Assembly: GCF_002240355.1 (NCBI RefSeq) | Contig: NZ_CP016353.1 | Coordinates: 1,848,501-1,912,500, forward strand | Direction of reading: 5' to 3' | Length of the DNA stretch: 64,000 nt | DNA from: Prauserella marina | GTDB lineage: Bacteria; Actinomycetota; Actinomycetes; Mycobacteriales; Pseudonocardiaceae | Part shown: positions 26,299 to 37,065 of the stretch, one piece after another | How positions within the stretch are numbered: the first letter of the stretch is position 1 | Layout of the letters: each line of letters opens with the position of its first letter | Translations under genes and position numbers: made by a program | Notes under the pieces: generated by a model | Told to the model about the DNA's origin: nothing | Seen by the model: the letters and a program-made list of their open reading frames with translations, nothing else | The model's database searches: none

Positions 26299-26782
26299 GC
26301 TGACCAAGGAACCAAGGTCGACAGGTCTTGAGGGAACGGCGGATCAGCCCGGAAGTGTGGTTACCGCAAGCGGCAGGGTTTCCGTCGCGCAAATGTACGA
26401 GCCCACTGGGCCATCCGGCCCATTCACCACCGCTCAGCTCGCCAGGCTCGACGAGGCGCTGACGCTGGCGACGAGGGACACCGGGATCGAGTTCAGCATC
26501 TATCTCGGCGAACTCGGCTCCGACAGCAGGGTGGGCGCGGAGTCGCTGCACGACACCCTCGGCGCCAGGGCCGACGACTCGGTGCTCATCGCCGTCTCGC
26601 CCGGCGAGCGGGTGGTCGAGGTCATCACCGGCGCGTCCGCGATGTACCGCCTTCCCGACAGGGGAGCGAAGCTCGCCGTCATGAGCATGGTCGCCTCCTT
26701 CAAGGAGGGCGACCTCATCGGCGGGCTCATCAGCGGGCTGCGCATGATGTCGGACCAAGCGGGGCACGACCCGGCTCGCTGA
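26285..26782 (+). CDS. DUF5130-type (TPM-like) protein
   Basis: 165 residues. GTG at 26285 follows GGGGAGG at a good distance; an earlier in-frame GTG at 26279 sits inside that sequence. The core PFTTAQLARLDEALTLA, GIEFSIYLGELG, DDSVLIAVSPGERVVEVITG and DRGAKLAVMSMVASFKEGD resembles the TPM fold, as in DUF5130 proteins of actinobacteria. No membrane segment is seen. It overlaps the preceding small membrane protein and is followed by a strong terminator. Biochemical role unknown. Confidence 0.75.
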   Translation: MVAGELTKEPRSTGLEGTADQPGSVVTASGRVSVAQMYEPTGPSGPFTTAQLARLDEALTLATRDTGIEFSIYLGELGSDSRVGAESLHDTLGARADDSVLIAVSPGERVVEVITGASAMYRLPDRGAKLAVMSMVASFKEGDLIGGLISGLRMMSDQAGHDPAR

Positions 26783-26793
26783 CCGAAGGCGAG

Positions 26794-26834
26794 AAAAGGC
26801 CCGCCCTCGCACGTGGTGCGAGGGCGGGCCTTTT
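26794..26834. terminator. Bidirectional intrinsic terminator
   Basis: Perfect 19-bp stem AAAAGGCCCGCCCTCGCAC and its complement with a 3-nt loop, ending in TTTTCTTTGT on the plus strand and running into A/T on the other. It separates the convergent DUF5130 and pepN genes. Confidence 0.93.
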
Positions 26835-26860
26835 CTTTGTCCTGACCGCGATTGGCGGGG

Positions 26861-29425
<2,565 letters not shown>

Positions 29426-29580
29426 GGGCACCTCTGTGCTGGTAGCGGTTGATTGTCTGCTCGGGGCATCCAATCATGCATGTGCTGTCCGTGGCGAAGG
29501 GGAACAAGCGGCGTGCCGGAGCTGTTGCCGGTTACAGGACGTCATCGCAGCACTGTGTGTGCGAATTTTCGGGAGAGTTC

Positions 29581-30204
29581 ATGACCGCAGGTGTTCCGGA
29601 AGAAAAGACCCGTGTCGACTTCTACTTCGACCCGGTGTGCCCGTTCGCGTGGATCACGTCGCGCTGGATTCTGGAGGTGGAGAAGCACCGCGACCTCGAC
29701 CTGAGGTTCCGGGTGATGAGCCTCGCTGTGCTCAACGACGGCCGCGATCTTCCCGACGACTATCGCGAGCTGCTGGACAAGGCGTGGGGACCAGTTCGGG
29801 TCGCCGTCGCGCTCGCCCAGAAGCAAGGGGAGGGCGTGCTGCGCGATTTCTACACCGGCTTCGGCACGCGCTACCACAACCAGGGCAACAAGGACGTGGA
29901 TCTGGTCCTCAAGGAGGTGCTGGCCGAGGTGTCCGCGCCCGCCGAACTGATCGAGGCAGCGACCTCCACCGAGTACGACGAGGCCCTTCGGGAGAGCCAT
30001 CACCAGGGCATGGACCCGGTCGGCATGGATGTCGGCACGCCGACCATCCACATCGACGGTGTCGCGTTCTTCGGCCCGGTGCTGTCCTCCATCCCGAAGG
30101 GCGAGGACGCGGTGAAGATCTTCGACGGCGCGAGGCTGCTCGCGGGCTATCCGGACTTCTTCGAGCTCAAGCGCACGAGGACCGGCGAGCTGAACTTCGA
30201 CTGA
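29581..30204 (+). CDS. DsbA-fold oxidoreductase (Rv2466c-like), monothiol variant
   Basis: 207 residues; ATG preceded by GGAGAG. The thioredoxin-fold start [18 protein letters not shown] aligns with Rv2466c, whose active site as I recall it is CPWC. Here Cys20 is followed by P-F-Ala23, so the second cysteine is missing. Later segments [41 protein letters not shown] and [11 protein letters not shown] match the family. Rv2466c is a mycothiol-dependent reductase that also activates nitro-prodrugs. With one thiol this protein could work only by a monothiol (S-mycothiolated) route. Divergent from pepN. Confidence 0.88.
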   Translation: MTAGVPEEKTRVDFYFDPVCPFAWITSRWILEVEKHRDLDLRFRVMSLAVLNDGRDLPDDYRELLDKAWGPVRVAVALAQKQGEGVLRDFYTGFGTRYHNQGNKDVDLVLKEVLAEVSAPAELIEAATSTEYDEALRESHHQGMDPVGMDVGTPTIHIDGVAFFGPVLSSIPKGEDAVKIFDGARLLAGYPDFFELKRTRTGELNFD

Positions 30205-30212
30205 GGGCCGTA

Positions 30213-30240
30213 CGGAGGGGGCGGCGTACCGTCCCCTCCG
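30213..30240. terminator. Hairpin between convergent genes
   Basis: CGGAGGGG and CCCCTCCG, an 8-bp stem directly between the Rv2466c-like gene and the convergent membrane-anchored protein. Confidence 0.6.
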
Positions 30241-30241
30241 G

Positions 30242-31009
30242 CTATTCCGAGGGACGCCAGATGCCGCAGCCCTTGCTGGTGAAGGAGTGGTCGCCGGGCG
30301 CGATGGTGACCTCCGCGCGGGTGGCGTCGCCGGCCGCGCTCGTGGCGACGGTGTTTCCCGCGCTGTCCTTGCGTTCCCAGTGGCAGCGATCGATGTCGCC
30401 CCGCGCCGCGTAGCCTCCAGATTGAATGTCCTCGCCGACCAGGTGAGTGCCGTCGCCGAAGAGCCGTCCCTCCGCTTCGAGCTCCGAGTCCTTCGCGCCG
30501 CGGTCGACGGCGTCGGCCATCGCTTTCGCGAGGGGATGTCCCGGGCACAGCGCGAGAGCGCCTTTGAGTACGGGCAGCTGTCCCGCCGTCGTATCGCGCA
30601 CATTCTCGGGGTTGATCGAGGCACACATCGCGTAGAGCGGGCCTGGATCGCCACCGGGGTCCCCACTCGCGGCGAGCGCGTGGATTTCGGCGCCGGTAAG
30701 CGGGGCGCTGTTGCGGATGGCCTCGCACGAATACGGCTCGTCCAGCCAGACCGGCGTGAAGTCGAGTGCGACGGTGACGACGTAGGAGCGCGCGTCGGTG
30801 TACTGCTCGTCCATCCGGCAGTACACGACCGTCTTGGCCATGACGGACGTCGCCGAGGCGCTCGCCGGAGGCGACTCGGCTCGGTCCTCAGGTGGCGTCG
30901 AACCGGTTCCGAACAGCAGCAGGGCGCCGACGGCGCCGCCCGCGATCACCACGGCGAGCAGGATGACGAGGTAGGGCGCGCGCCTCGCGGGGGGCGTGTC
31001 GTTCGACAT
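30242..31009 (-). CDS. Membrane-anchored extracytoplasmic protein
   Basis: 255 residues. One N-terminal helix YLVILLAVVIAGGAVGALLLF (about 13-33), a Pro/Ser linker, then an outside domain with six or more Cys. The C-terminal THLVGEDIQSGGYAARG, CHWERKDSAG, GDHSFTSKGCGIW is the short beta domain often seen at the end of actinobacterial secreted proteins (usually LVGxDIxPGxY...CxWxR...GCGxW). The middle (DEPYSCEAI to LCPGHPLAKAM) is not recognised. The next minus-strand gene upstream is another single-helix protein, 18 bp away. Confidence 0.75.
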   Translation of the reverse strand: MSNDTPPARRAPYLVILLAVVIAGGAVGALLLFGTGSTPPEDRAESPPASASATSVMAKTVVYCRMDEQYTDARSYVVTVALDFTPVWLDEPYSCEAIRNSAPLTGAEIHALAASGDPGGDPGPLYAMCASINPENVRDTTAGQLPVLKGALALCPGHPLAKAMADAVDRGAKDSELEAEGRLFGDGTHLVGEDIQSGGYAARGDIDRCHWERKDSAGNTVATSAAGDATRAEVTIAPGDHSFTSKGCGIWRPSE

Positions 31010-31027
31010 GCGGGCCCTTCCCTCCCC

Positions 31028-31456
31028 TCAGCGCGCGAGTGTGCCGATGTCGCCGCGGGCGGTCGCCGCGCCGGAACCGCTGTCGTCCTTGAACGGCTGC
31101 CCGTCGACCTGGATGGTCACCTGAATCGTGCCCCGCCCCTTCGCGTTGAGCTGCACCTTCGAATGCGGCTCACCCTTGGGCAGCCGGATCGTTTTCTCCC
31201 ACGGCAGCGCCACGTTCCTTTCCTCGTGGAACGAGGAACCGCCGTCGACGATGAAGCTCACGGTGCTGGCCTGCCCGTCGCCTTCGACGCGGTAGAGCAC
31301 GACGTGCACGTAGTCGACCGGTTCGGGAGGGGCGTCGGAGCTTCCGCCCCGATTGGTCGACAGGATCGAGATTCCGACGAGCAGCACGACGACCGCGCCG
31401 AACGCCAAGGGCCACCTGCGCTTATGGCCTGCTCCGCTGCTGGGCCACTCCGACAT
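31028..31456 (-). CDS. Single-pass membrane protein, MmpS-like outside domain
   Basis: 142 residues: cytoplasmic RR-containing start, one helix PLAFGAVVVLLVGISIL, then a beta-rich domain YVHVVLYRVEGDGQASTVSF, NVALPWEKTIRLPKG, IQVTIQVDGQPFKDD. This order of strands resembles MmpS accessory proteins, which in mycobacteria partner RND-type MmpL transporters, but no mmpL is in the window. It is probably co-transcribed with the downstream membrane-anchored protein. Moderate confidence in the family. Confidence 0.65.
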   Translation of the reverse strand: MSEWPSSGAGHKRRWPLAFGAVVVLLVGISILSTNRGGSSDAPPEPVDYVHVVLYRVEGDGQASTVSFIVDGGSSFHEERNVALPWEKTIRLPKGEPHSKVQLNAKGRGTIQVTIQVDGQPFKDDSGSGAATARGDIGTLAR

Positions 31457-31513
31457 CGTCGTCCTCTCCGATGATGATTACTCGGATGGGTGGCCGCCGG
31501 TGTTACGGACAGG

Positions 31514-32374
31514 TCAGCCGGAGCGCAAGGCCGCCAGGGTGACGTCGGCGGGCAGCAGGGAGCGGGCGAGTACTTCGTCGCTGCTCAGCTCGCCGGAGCG
31601 CAGCGCGTTTCGCAGCGTCACGAGCTCGTCGAGCAGGCGCCGCTGAGTGGCCACGAACGGCTGGCCGACGGGTTCGCCGTGGCCGGGAACGACGATCCGT
31701 TCGCCGACCGCGGTCAGCGCGTGCGGCCAGTTATCCAGCGTGGTGTCGCTGCCGAACGATTCGGCCGTGAACGAGCCTCCCGGGGCGTGCTCCACGAGGT
31801 CGCCCGCGAACACGACACCGGCGTCCGGCACCTCCACGACGAGATCGCCCCGCGAGTGGGCGGGGCCGGGATGGAACAGCCGGACGGTCCTGCCGCCCAG
31901 ATCGAGTACCGCCTCGTCGCGCACGATGCGCGATGGCGGCACGATCGTCGTCGCCGCGATCCGGTTCGCGGTTTCCGGCTCACCTCGCTGCCGGTAACGC
32001 AGGACCCACGCGTCTCGCGCCGCCGTGCCTCCCGCCGCCAGTTCGGTCGCGCAGTGCTCGTGTGCCCACACGTCGCAGGGCAGGAACGCCTCGGTGCCGA
32101 AGGCGTGGTCGAAGTGCGCGTGGGTGATGGCGACGGCCCACGGCAACGGCGTCAGCTCGCGTACGGCCGCGGCCAGTTCGCCACCCTGTGCCGCGTCGCC
32201 CCTGGTGTCGACGACGAGGCAGGAGTCGGAACCGGTGACGAGCCCGACCGTCAGGTCGAGTTCCCGGTAGCGGCGCGCGAAGACCCCTTCGCCGAGCGGA
32301 ATCCAGCGTCCGTCGGCGTCCTCGGTCATGTGGTCACCCGGCAACGAGGAAAAGGCGTCACGAGCGGCCATCAT
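31514..32374 (-). CDS. MBL-fold metallo-hydrolase
   Basis: 286 residues; GGAGG precedes a double ATG at 32374/32371. Metallo-beta-lactamase motifs are intact: HAHFDHAFG (HxHxDH), HSRGDLVV, FAGDLVEH and PGHGEPVG, giving a dinuclear metal site. Residues 40-60 DLTVGLVTGSDSCLVVDTRG are the first beta sheet. Members hydrolyse esters, lactones or thioesters, and the substrate is not evident. Divergent from rpiB with about 50 bp between, so a shared promoter region is likely. Confidence 0.87.
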   Translation of the reverse strand: MMAARDAFSSLPGDHMTEDADGRWIPLGEGVFARRYRELDLTVGLVTGSDSCLVVDTRGDAAQGGELAAAVRELTPLPWAVAITHAHFDHAFGTEAFLPCDVWAHEHCATELAAGGTAARDAWVLRYRQRGEPETANRIAATTIVPPSRIVRDEAVLDLGGRTVRLFHPGPAHSRGDLVVEVPDAGVVFAGDLVEHAPGGSFTAESFGSDTTLDNWPHALTAVGERIVVPGHGEPVGQPFVATQRRLLDELVTLRNALRSGELSSDEVLARSLLPADVTLAALRSG

Positions 32375-32422
32375 GGCACCTCCGCCGCGACGTCCGGTGG
32401 CGAGGATGGCACACTCCCGGCT

Positions 32423-32896
32423 GTGCGTGTGTATTTGGGATCTGACCATGCGGGCTTCGAACTGAAGGCCCACCTGCTTTCTCACCTCAAGGCGCAGGGC
32501 CACGAGGTGACGGACATCGGCCCCTACGCCTACGACGCGGCCGACGACTACCCCGCCTACTGCATCGAGACGGCCCGCAGGGTCGTGGCCGACGAGGGCA
32601 GCCTCGGCGTGGTGATCGGTGGTTCCGGCAACGGGGAGCAGATCGCGGCGAACAAGGTGCCCGGCGCGAGGGCGGTGCTGGCGTGGAGCGCTGAGACGGC
32701 GAAACTCGGCAGGCAGCACAATCACGCCCAGGTCGCGGGCATCGGCGCGAGGATGCACTCCGAGGACGAGGCGGCCGCGATCGTCGACGCTTTCCTGGCC
32801 ACTCCCGTGGACTCCGACGAACGGCACACCCGCAGGGTCCGTCAGGTGATGGACTACGAGACCACGAGGACGCCCCCGGCACTGCCGGAGCCCTGA
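32423..32896 (+). CDS. rpiB: Ribose-5-phosphate isomerase B
   Basis: 157 residues, the family length. GTG start gives VRVYLGSDHAGFELK. The phosphate/ring-opening residues in SDHAGFELK, DYPAYCIETA and GVVIGGSGNGEQIAANKVPGA are present; the catalytic Cys of E. coli-type RpiB is replaced by Ser-Gly-Asn-Gly as in actinobacterial RpiB. It interconverts ribose-5-P and ribulose-5-P in the pentose phosphate pathway. The stop overlaps the start of the DNA glycosylase gene (TGATG), matching Rv2465c-Rv2464c. Confidence 0.94.
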   Translation: MRVYLGSDHAGFELKAHLLSHLKAQGHEVTDIGPYAYDAADDYPAYCIETARRVVADEGSLGVVIGGSGNGEQIAANKVPGARAVLAWSAETAKLGRQHNHAQVAGIGARMHSEDEAAAIVDAFLATPVDSDERHTRRVRQVMDYETTRTPPALPEP

Positions 32897-33705
32897 TGCC
32901 GGAGGGGCACACCCTGCACCGGCTGGCGAAGCTGCACCAACGGCGCTATGCGGGCGCCCCGGTGCGGGTCGCCAGCCCGCAGGGCCGGTTCGCCGCCGAG
33001 GCCGCGCTGCTCGACGGGCTGGTGCTGACCAGTGCCGAGGCGTACGGCAAGCACCTCTTTCACAACTACGGTCCACGAGGGACGGTCCACGTCCACCTCG
33101 GGTTGTACGGAACGTTCGCCGAGGCGGTGCTTCCCGAGGGCGACGTCGTCGGGCAGGTGCGCATGCGCCTGTCCGGCCGGACACATTGGACGGACCTGCG
33201 CGGGCCGACCCGTTGCGAGCTGCTCACCGAGGACGAGGCCGAGGCGATCAAGGAGAGGCTCGGTCCCGACCCGCTGCGTGCGGATGCGAAGCCCGAACTG
33301 GCGTGGCAGCGTATTTCCCGCTCGCGGACCTCGATCGCCGCGCTGCTGATGGATCAAAAAGTTCTGGCAGGGGTCGGGAACGTATACCGGGCCGAAGTGC
33401 TGTTCCGGCAGGGCATCGCGCCCATGGTGCCTGGCCGGTCACTGGACGGCGCGCTGTGGAACGACGTGTGGACGGACCTGGCCGCGTTGATGCGGGCCGG
33501 CGTGCGCTCCGGCCGGATCGACACCGTCGCCGACGAGCACCTTCCCGAGGTCACCGGCAGGGCGCCGCGCCAGGACAGGCATGGTGGCGAGGTCTACGTC
33601 TACCGCAGGGCGGGACTGCCGTGCTTGGTGTGCGGAACACCGGTGGCACACAAAGAACTGGCAGGCCGGAACCTGTACTGGTGCCCGGCCTGCCAGCCTG
33701 ATTGA
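32896..33705 (+). CDS. Fpg/Nei family DNA glycosylase (Nei2-type)
   Basis: 269 residues beginning MPEGHTLHRLA: Pro2 is the catalytic nucleophile and Glu3 the acid of the family. Helix-two-turn-helix region around MDQKVLAGVGNVYRAEVLF, and a C-terminal zinc finger CLVCG...CPAC. It excises oxidised bases and nicks the abasic site. PEGHT rather than PELPE points to the Nei (endonuclease VIII) side. Coupled to rpiB. Confidence 0.92.
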   Translation: MPEGHTLHRLAKLHQRRYAGAPVRVASPQGRFAAEAALLDGLVLTSAEAYGKHLFHNYGPRGTVHVHLGLYGTFAEAVLPEGDVVGQVRMRLSGRTHWTDLRGPTRCELLTEDEAEAIKERLGPDPLRADAKPELAWQRISRSRTSIAALLMDQKVLAGVGNVYRAEVLFRQGIAPMVPGRSLDGALWNDVWTDLAALMRAGVRSGRIDTVADEHLPEVTGRAPRQDRHGGEVYVYRRAGLPCLVCGTPVAHKELAGRNLYWCPACQPD

Positions 33706-33713
33706 TCCGTCAC

Positions 33714-33733
33714 GGGGTCCGATTGCGGACCTC
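33714..33733. terminator. Short hairpin between convergent genes
   Basis: GGTCCG-ATTG-CGGACC with two further pairs, lying between the glycosylase gene and the convergent membrane protein. A weak terminator at best. Confidence 0.4.
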
Positions 33734-33740
33734 GAAAGGC

Positions 33741-34538
33741 TCAGAAGTCGAAGCCGCCCCCGAAGTCGCCGCCGCCGAAATCTCCGCCCCCGAAGTCGCC
33801 GCCGCCGTCGTCGAAGCCGCCGCCGTCTCCGCCATCACCGCCGTCGCCTCCGTCACCACCCGCGTCGCCGCTTTCCATGGCGTCTTCTTGTCCCGCGTCG
33901 TAGCCCGATTCCCAGGCTCCGGCGCTGGCGATACCGGCCATGCCGGAGAACATCGCGCTGAACAGCAGCATCGAGCCGAGACCCCAGGCGCCGGCGACCA
34001 GCGCGGGCTTCCACCAGGGTTCGCTGTACCAGCCCTGTGGCACGGGGCGTCCAGCCACGCGGCCGCCAGGGTAGTAATGCGGGGTGTTCTGGCCGGGTTC
34101 GGGCGATGCCTCGTACTGGTGGCCCTCGACCTCGACGGCGCGGTGCTCGGTGACCTTGCCCGCCCGCTGGCGCTCGGCGTCCTCGGGAAGCGCGGGACCG
34201 AGGTCCATGCCCATGGCCTCACGCGCCGCGCGCACGTAGTAGAGCCCTTCGAGCGCGGTTTCCTTGACCAGCCTGGCCTGTTCGGCGGTCTGTGCCTGCT
34301 CCATCTGCGAACCCGCGGCGTTGTAGCGTTCCGACGCGTCGGCCAGCGCCTGCTGGGACGCCGTGTCGGTGCCGGTCAGGTTCAGTACCTGGCCGCCGAG
34401 CCGTTCCAGCCAGCGGCGGGCGTCGGCCTTGGCGTCCTCCAGCTGGCGGCGCTTGGCCTCCTGCTGGGAACGCACGAGGTACACACCGCCGCCCACGATG
34501 ATCAGTAGGAGCACGATCACGACGATCGCGGTACCCAT
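33741..34538 (-). CDS. Membrane protein with coiled-coil and Gly/Asp-rich tail
   Basis: 265 residues. N-terminal helix AIVVIVLLLIIVGGGVYLV, then a charged helical region rich in Ala/Glu/Arg (about 25-130, likely coiled coil), a second hydrophobic segment ALVAGAWGLGSMLLFSAMFS (about 183-202), and a low-complexity tail of GGDGGDGG followed by GGGDFGGGDF repeats to the C-terminus. The tail resembles those of TPM-domain proteins but no TPM domain is present. Function unknown. Confidence 0.75.
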   Translation of the reverse strand: MGTAIVVIVLLLIIVGGGVYLVRSQQEAKRRQLEDAKADARRWLERLGGQVLNLTGTDTASQQALADASERYNAAGSQMEQAQTAEQARLVKETALEGLYYVRAAREAMGMDLGPALPEDAERQRAGKVTEHRAVEVEGHQYEASPEPGQNTPHYYPGGRVAGRPVPQGWYSEPWWKPALVAGAWGLGSMLLFSAMFSGMAGIASAGAWESGYDAGQEDAMESGDAGGDGGDGGDGGDGGGFDDGGGDFGGGDFGGGDFGGGFDF

Positions 34539-34831
34539 GGGTCACTCCCGGTTGTTGATGTCGGTAAAACGGACAACGCGGACGGTGGCTCTGTGGTTCC
34601 CGATGACGGTGCCGTGAAAGTGGAACCGCAGGTCACCGGCCGCCTGTTGAGTTCGGTGGTGTCGCGCACGACGAGCGTGCCGGTGGTGAGGAAGTCTGCC
34701 ACGGTGTCCCACCGGCGACCGAGCCGTGTCGGTGCTCCGCGTAAGCGAAGGGTTCCTCGACGGTCCGGTGTGGACCCGTGCCCGCCACCGACCTTCGCGG
34801 AGAAGGAAACTCGCTGGTCCAAGACTCGTTG

Positions 34832-34905
34832 TCGGGATGACAGGATTTGAACCTGCGACCCTTCGCTCCCAAAGCGAATGCGCTACCAAGCTGCGCCACA
34901 TCCCG
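34832..34905 (-). tRNA. tRNA-Pro (anticodon UGG)
   Basis: Minus-strand cloverleaf: acceptor CGGGATG/CATCCCG, anticodon stem TTCGC/GCGAA around CTTTGGGA with UGG, T-arm GCAGG-TTCAAAT-CCTGT. The 3' CCA is not encoded. Confidence 0.95.
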
Positions 34906-34987
34906 ATTTTCCGCCACGCCCCGGGCGGTGTGCGACCACCTTAGCGTGTACCGCTACACTACCGGAGCGGCTGGTTGCCAGTCGCAC

Positions 34988-35061
34988 GCGGGCGTAGCTC
35001 AATGGTAGAGCCCCAGTCTTCCAAACTGGCTACGCGGGTTCGATTCCCGTCGCCCGCTCCA
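34988..35061 (+). tRNA. tRNA-Gly (anticodon UCC)
   Basis: Acceptor GCGGGCG/CGCCCGC, D-stem GCTC/GAGC, anticodon arm CCAGT-CTTCCAA-ACTGG with UCC, T-arm GCGGG-TTCGATT-CCCGT. CCA is encoded at 35059-35061. Divergent from tRNA-Pro. Confidence 0.95.
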
Positions 35062-35092
35062 CGCGGTACACGCAGGTCAGAGGTTGTTTCAC

Positions 35093-35125
35093 AACGGCGG
35101 TTCCCGAGCATCGGGGGCCGCCGTT
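35093..35125 (+). terminator. Terminator of tRNA-Gly
   Basis: AACGGCGG and CCGCCGTT enclose an inner CCCGA-GCA-TCGGG stem, giving a long two-part hairpin about 30 nt after the tRNA. Confidence 0.75.
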
Positions 35126-35134
35126 CGTCGTCGC

Positions 35135-35156
35135 GTGCCATTAACGTGCCATTAGC
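35135..35156. repeat. Tandem 11-bp direct repeat after tRNA-Gly
   Basis: GTGCCATTAAC followed at once by GTGCCATTAGC. It is AT-rich relative to the genome. Arm-type recombinase sites can look like this, but two copies are weak evidence. Confidence 0.5.
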
Positions 35157-35214
35157 TGACGGGCTCCGGCTCTTGGCTTTGTGGATCGCGGCCAAGCCGT
35201 GATATCACTGCCGG

Positions 35215-35772
35215 ATGCGGACCGGAGTTGTTGGCTCGATCGTCGGTGCCATCGCCGGGGCCATATTCGTGCTCGTCAACGCCGAGTCGATACCGGCGAC
35301 CCTCTTCTGGCGCGTCCTGGCCGGCGTGGCTTTTGTGGCGAGCCTCGGGTTTGCCGTATGGCGGCGCCCGGAAGCTGATCACGCGCCACCGACCCGTAAG
35401 GCGATGCGGACCTACGGGTTCTCGGTTATGGCCATGATGGTGGCCATCCCAGCGGGTGCGGCGATCATCAGCAGTGTTTTCGAGAGGCCGAACGCCGTCC
35501 TGGCCTGGGTTGTCTTCGTTGTCGGAGCACACTTCCTGCCGTTCGCGCGGGCATTCCACTTGCCCTTCTTTCGCTGGCTCGCGATGACTCTGATCGTCGT
35601 CTCGGCGGTCGGCGCGATCACCACCTTGGTGCTCGACAGCGCGGTCTCGTCGGGCTGGACCGGTGTCGCCGCGGGGTTCGTGCTGCTGACCTTCGCTGCG
35701 CTCGGACCCGGTTCACCACGCAGGGGGCGGCAGTCCACGCGGCGGTTGAGCAGTCCCGGCGCGACAACCTGA
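35215..35772 (+). CDS. Small integral membrane protein
   Basis: 185 residues with about five to six hydrophobic helices (VGSIVGAIAGAIFVLV, VLAGVAFVASLGFAV, SVMAMMVAIPAGAAIIS, VLAWVVFVVGAHFLPF, LAMTLIVVSAVGAITTLVL, GWTGVAAGFVLLTFAAL). No family recognised. It starts at the ATG after the tRNA-Gly terminator without a clear Shine-Dalgarno and stands alone. It may belong to DNA inserted beside the tRNA. Confidence 0.7.
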   Translation: MRTGVVGSIVGAIAGAIFVLVNAESIPATLFWRVLAGVAFVASLGFAVWRRPEADHAPPTRKAMRTYGFSVMAMMVAIPAGAAIISSVFERPNAVLAWVVFVVGAHFLPFARAFHLPFFRWLAMTLIVVSAVGAITTLVLDSAVSSGWTGVAAGFVLLTFAALGPGSPRRGRQSTRRLSSPGATT

Positions 35773-35969
35773 CCGACTCCCCGTGATCACGATGACCGCG
35801 GACCAGGTTGTGGTCTTGCGGGTGGGCGGGATCCCGGCAGGTACTCAGGTGCCGGCGCATATCTCAAGTCCGAATCTCGGGCTCTACCCGGCGGCTCGGG
35901 TTCGAGGTCACCGTCGAATTCGACGTTGTCCCGTCACGGTCGCGGCGGACCCGGCCGTGTCGGCCATGA

Positions 35970-36482
35970 TCAGCGCTGGTCCCGTTTCGCCTGTTCGGCG
36001 AGTTCCCTGATCCTGGCGATTGCGTCGGCCTTGCCGGAGGTGCGCGGCGGAACCAGCGGTTCCGGTTGCTGTTGCAGCAGCAGCGGGTTGCCGATCGGGG
36101 TGAGCGCGGTGTCGGCGCGTTCGTATCGCTGCGCGAAGACGACGCCGTTCGGCTGGCCCAGTTCGTACACCTCGGCGAACACCGCCTCGGTCCGGTCGTC
36201 CTCAAGCGTCAGGTAACCGTCCCAGGTCAGTGCGACGCAGCGGGTCGAGCGATCGTAGGAGCGCAGCTGCTCGCGTGCCAGCGCCACCCCGCCCTCGACG
36301 GTCGGGTCGTTCTCGTCGTCGACGCAGCGGACCATCGTCCGTTCCCCGTCTCCCTCGACGACGAGGACAAACGGGATGTAGCCGGAGGGGGAGGCTTCCG
36401 CGTCGGCCATCGCCATGTCGATCGCCTCGAACGCGAGTGCCTTCGCCTCGTCGCCATAGCTTTCGAACGTGGTTGTGCTCAT
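35970..36482 (-). CDS. Conserved-looking soluble hypothetical protein
   Basis: 170 residues, acidic. The pattern GYIPFVLVVEGDGERTMVRC, VALTWDGYLTLEDDRTEAVF, AQRYERAD looks like a compact alpha/beta domain, ending in a Gln/Pro linker (LLLQQQPEPLVPPR) and a charged helix. No signal peptide. Not recognised. It stands alone, about 130 bp from the neighbouring gene on the same strand. Confidence 0.7.
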   Translation of the reverse strand: MSTTTFESYGDEAKALAFEAIDMAMADAEASPSGYIPFVLVVEGDGERTMVRCVDDENDPTVEGGVALAREQLRSYDRSTRCVALTWDGYLTLEDDRTEAVFAEVYELGQPNGVVFAQRYERADTALTPIGNPLLLQQQPEPLVPPRTSGKADAIARIRELAEQAKRDQR

Positions 36483-36615
36483 GTGTCGCCCCAGAGGTCG
36501 TGTTGACGGTGAACCCGCACAGTCAACTACATCGGGGCGGCACCGTGGCTCGTTTTCGCGGTGACGAGAGCACTCACATGTCCTTCACGGCAACGGATTG
36601 CCCGCTATTTCCGGT

Positions 36616-37056
36616 TCAGGCCGGTCGTGCCGTCGCCATGGCGCGCTCGGTTTCCCAGAACGCCCTCATCGACACGATGCGCCCGTCATCGCCGACCTTG
36701 TAGACGAAGACACCGTCGGTGTCGACCCGGTACCCGCCGGTGAGAAACGTCGTGATGGTGCCGACGTTGGCGACCTCGTTTCCCGCGGCGTGCGAATCGC
36801 GGATGACGAACTCGAATCTTTCGACCCGGGCGATGGTCTTGTCCCAGAACGCCGAGATGCCCTCGCCGCCGTGGTGGCCCTCGCCGTGCTCGTCGAACAT
36901 GGAAGGCCCGACGGGATCCTCGATCGTCCCTTGCGGATCGAACAGCGCGAGCCAGGTCTGTTTGTCTCCCGCCGTCACGGCGTTCATCGACCGCCACGCG
37001 GCGAGCCGGGCGGGCGGTTGCTCGGCGGAGGTATCCCAGCACACGGTGATGGACAC
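36616..37056 (-). CDS. SnoaL/NTF2-fold protein
   Basis: 146 residues; GTG with GGGAG 6 nt upstream, 9 nt after the oxidoreductase stop, so it is the second gene of a two-gene operon. MNAVTAGDKQTWLALFDPQG, TIEDPVGPSMFDEHG, FWDKTIARVERFEFVIRDSH and GVFVYKVGDDGRIVSMRAFW follow the SnoaL/ketosteroid-isomerase-like pattern. Such folds catalyse isomerisation or hydration, or only bind small hydrophobic ligands. The KstR-like operator in front of the operon hints at sterol or related lipid breakdown. Confidence 0.8.
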   Translation of the reverse strand: MSITVCWDTSAEQPPARLAAWRSMNAVTAGDKQTWLALFDPQGTIEDPVGPSMFDEHGEGHHGGEGISAFWDKTIARVERFEFVIRDSHAAGNEVANVGTITTFLTGGYRVDTDGVFVYKVGDDGRIVSMRAFWETERAMATARPA

Positions 37057-37065
37057 GGTTGCTCC

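Noticed and set aside
35783-36010. 75-residue plus-strand frame after the membrane protein gene
   Set aside because: It has no ribosome-binding site or motif, and its last part overlaps the 3' end of the minus-strand gene ending at 35970.
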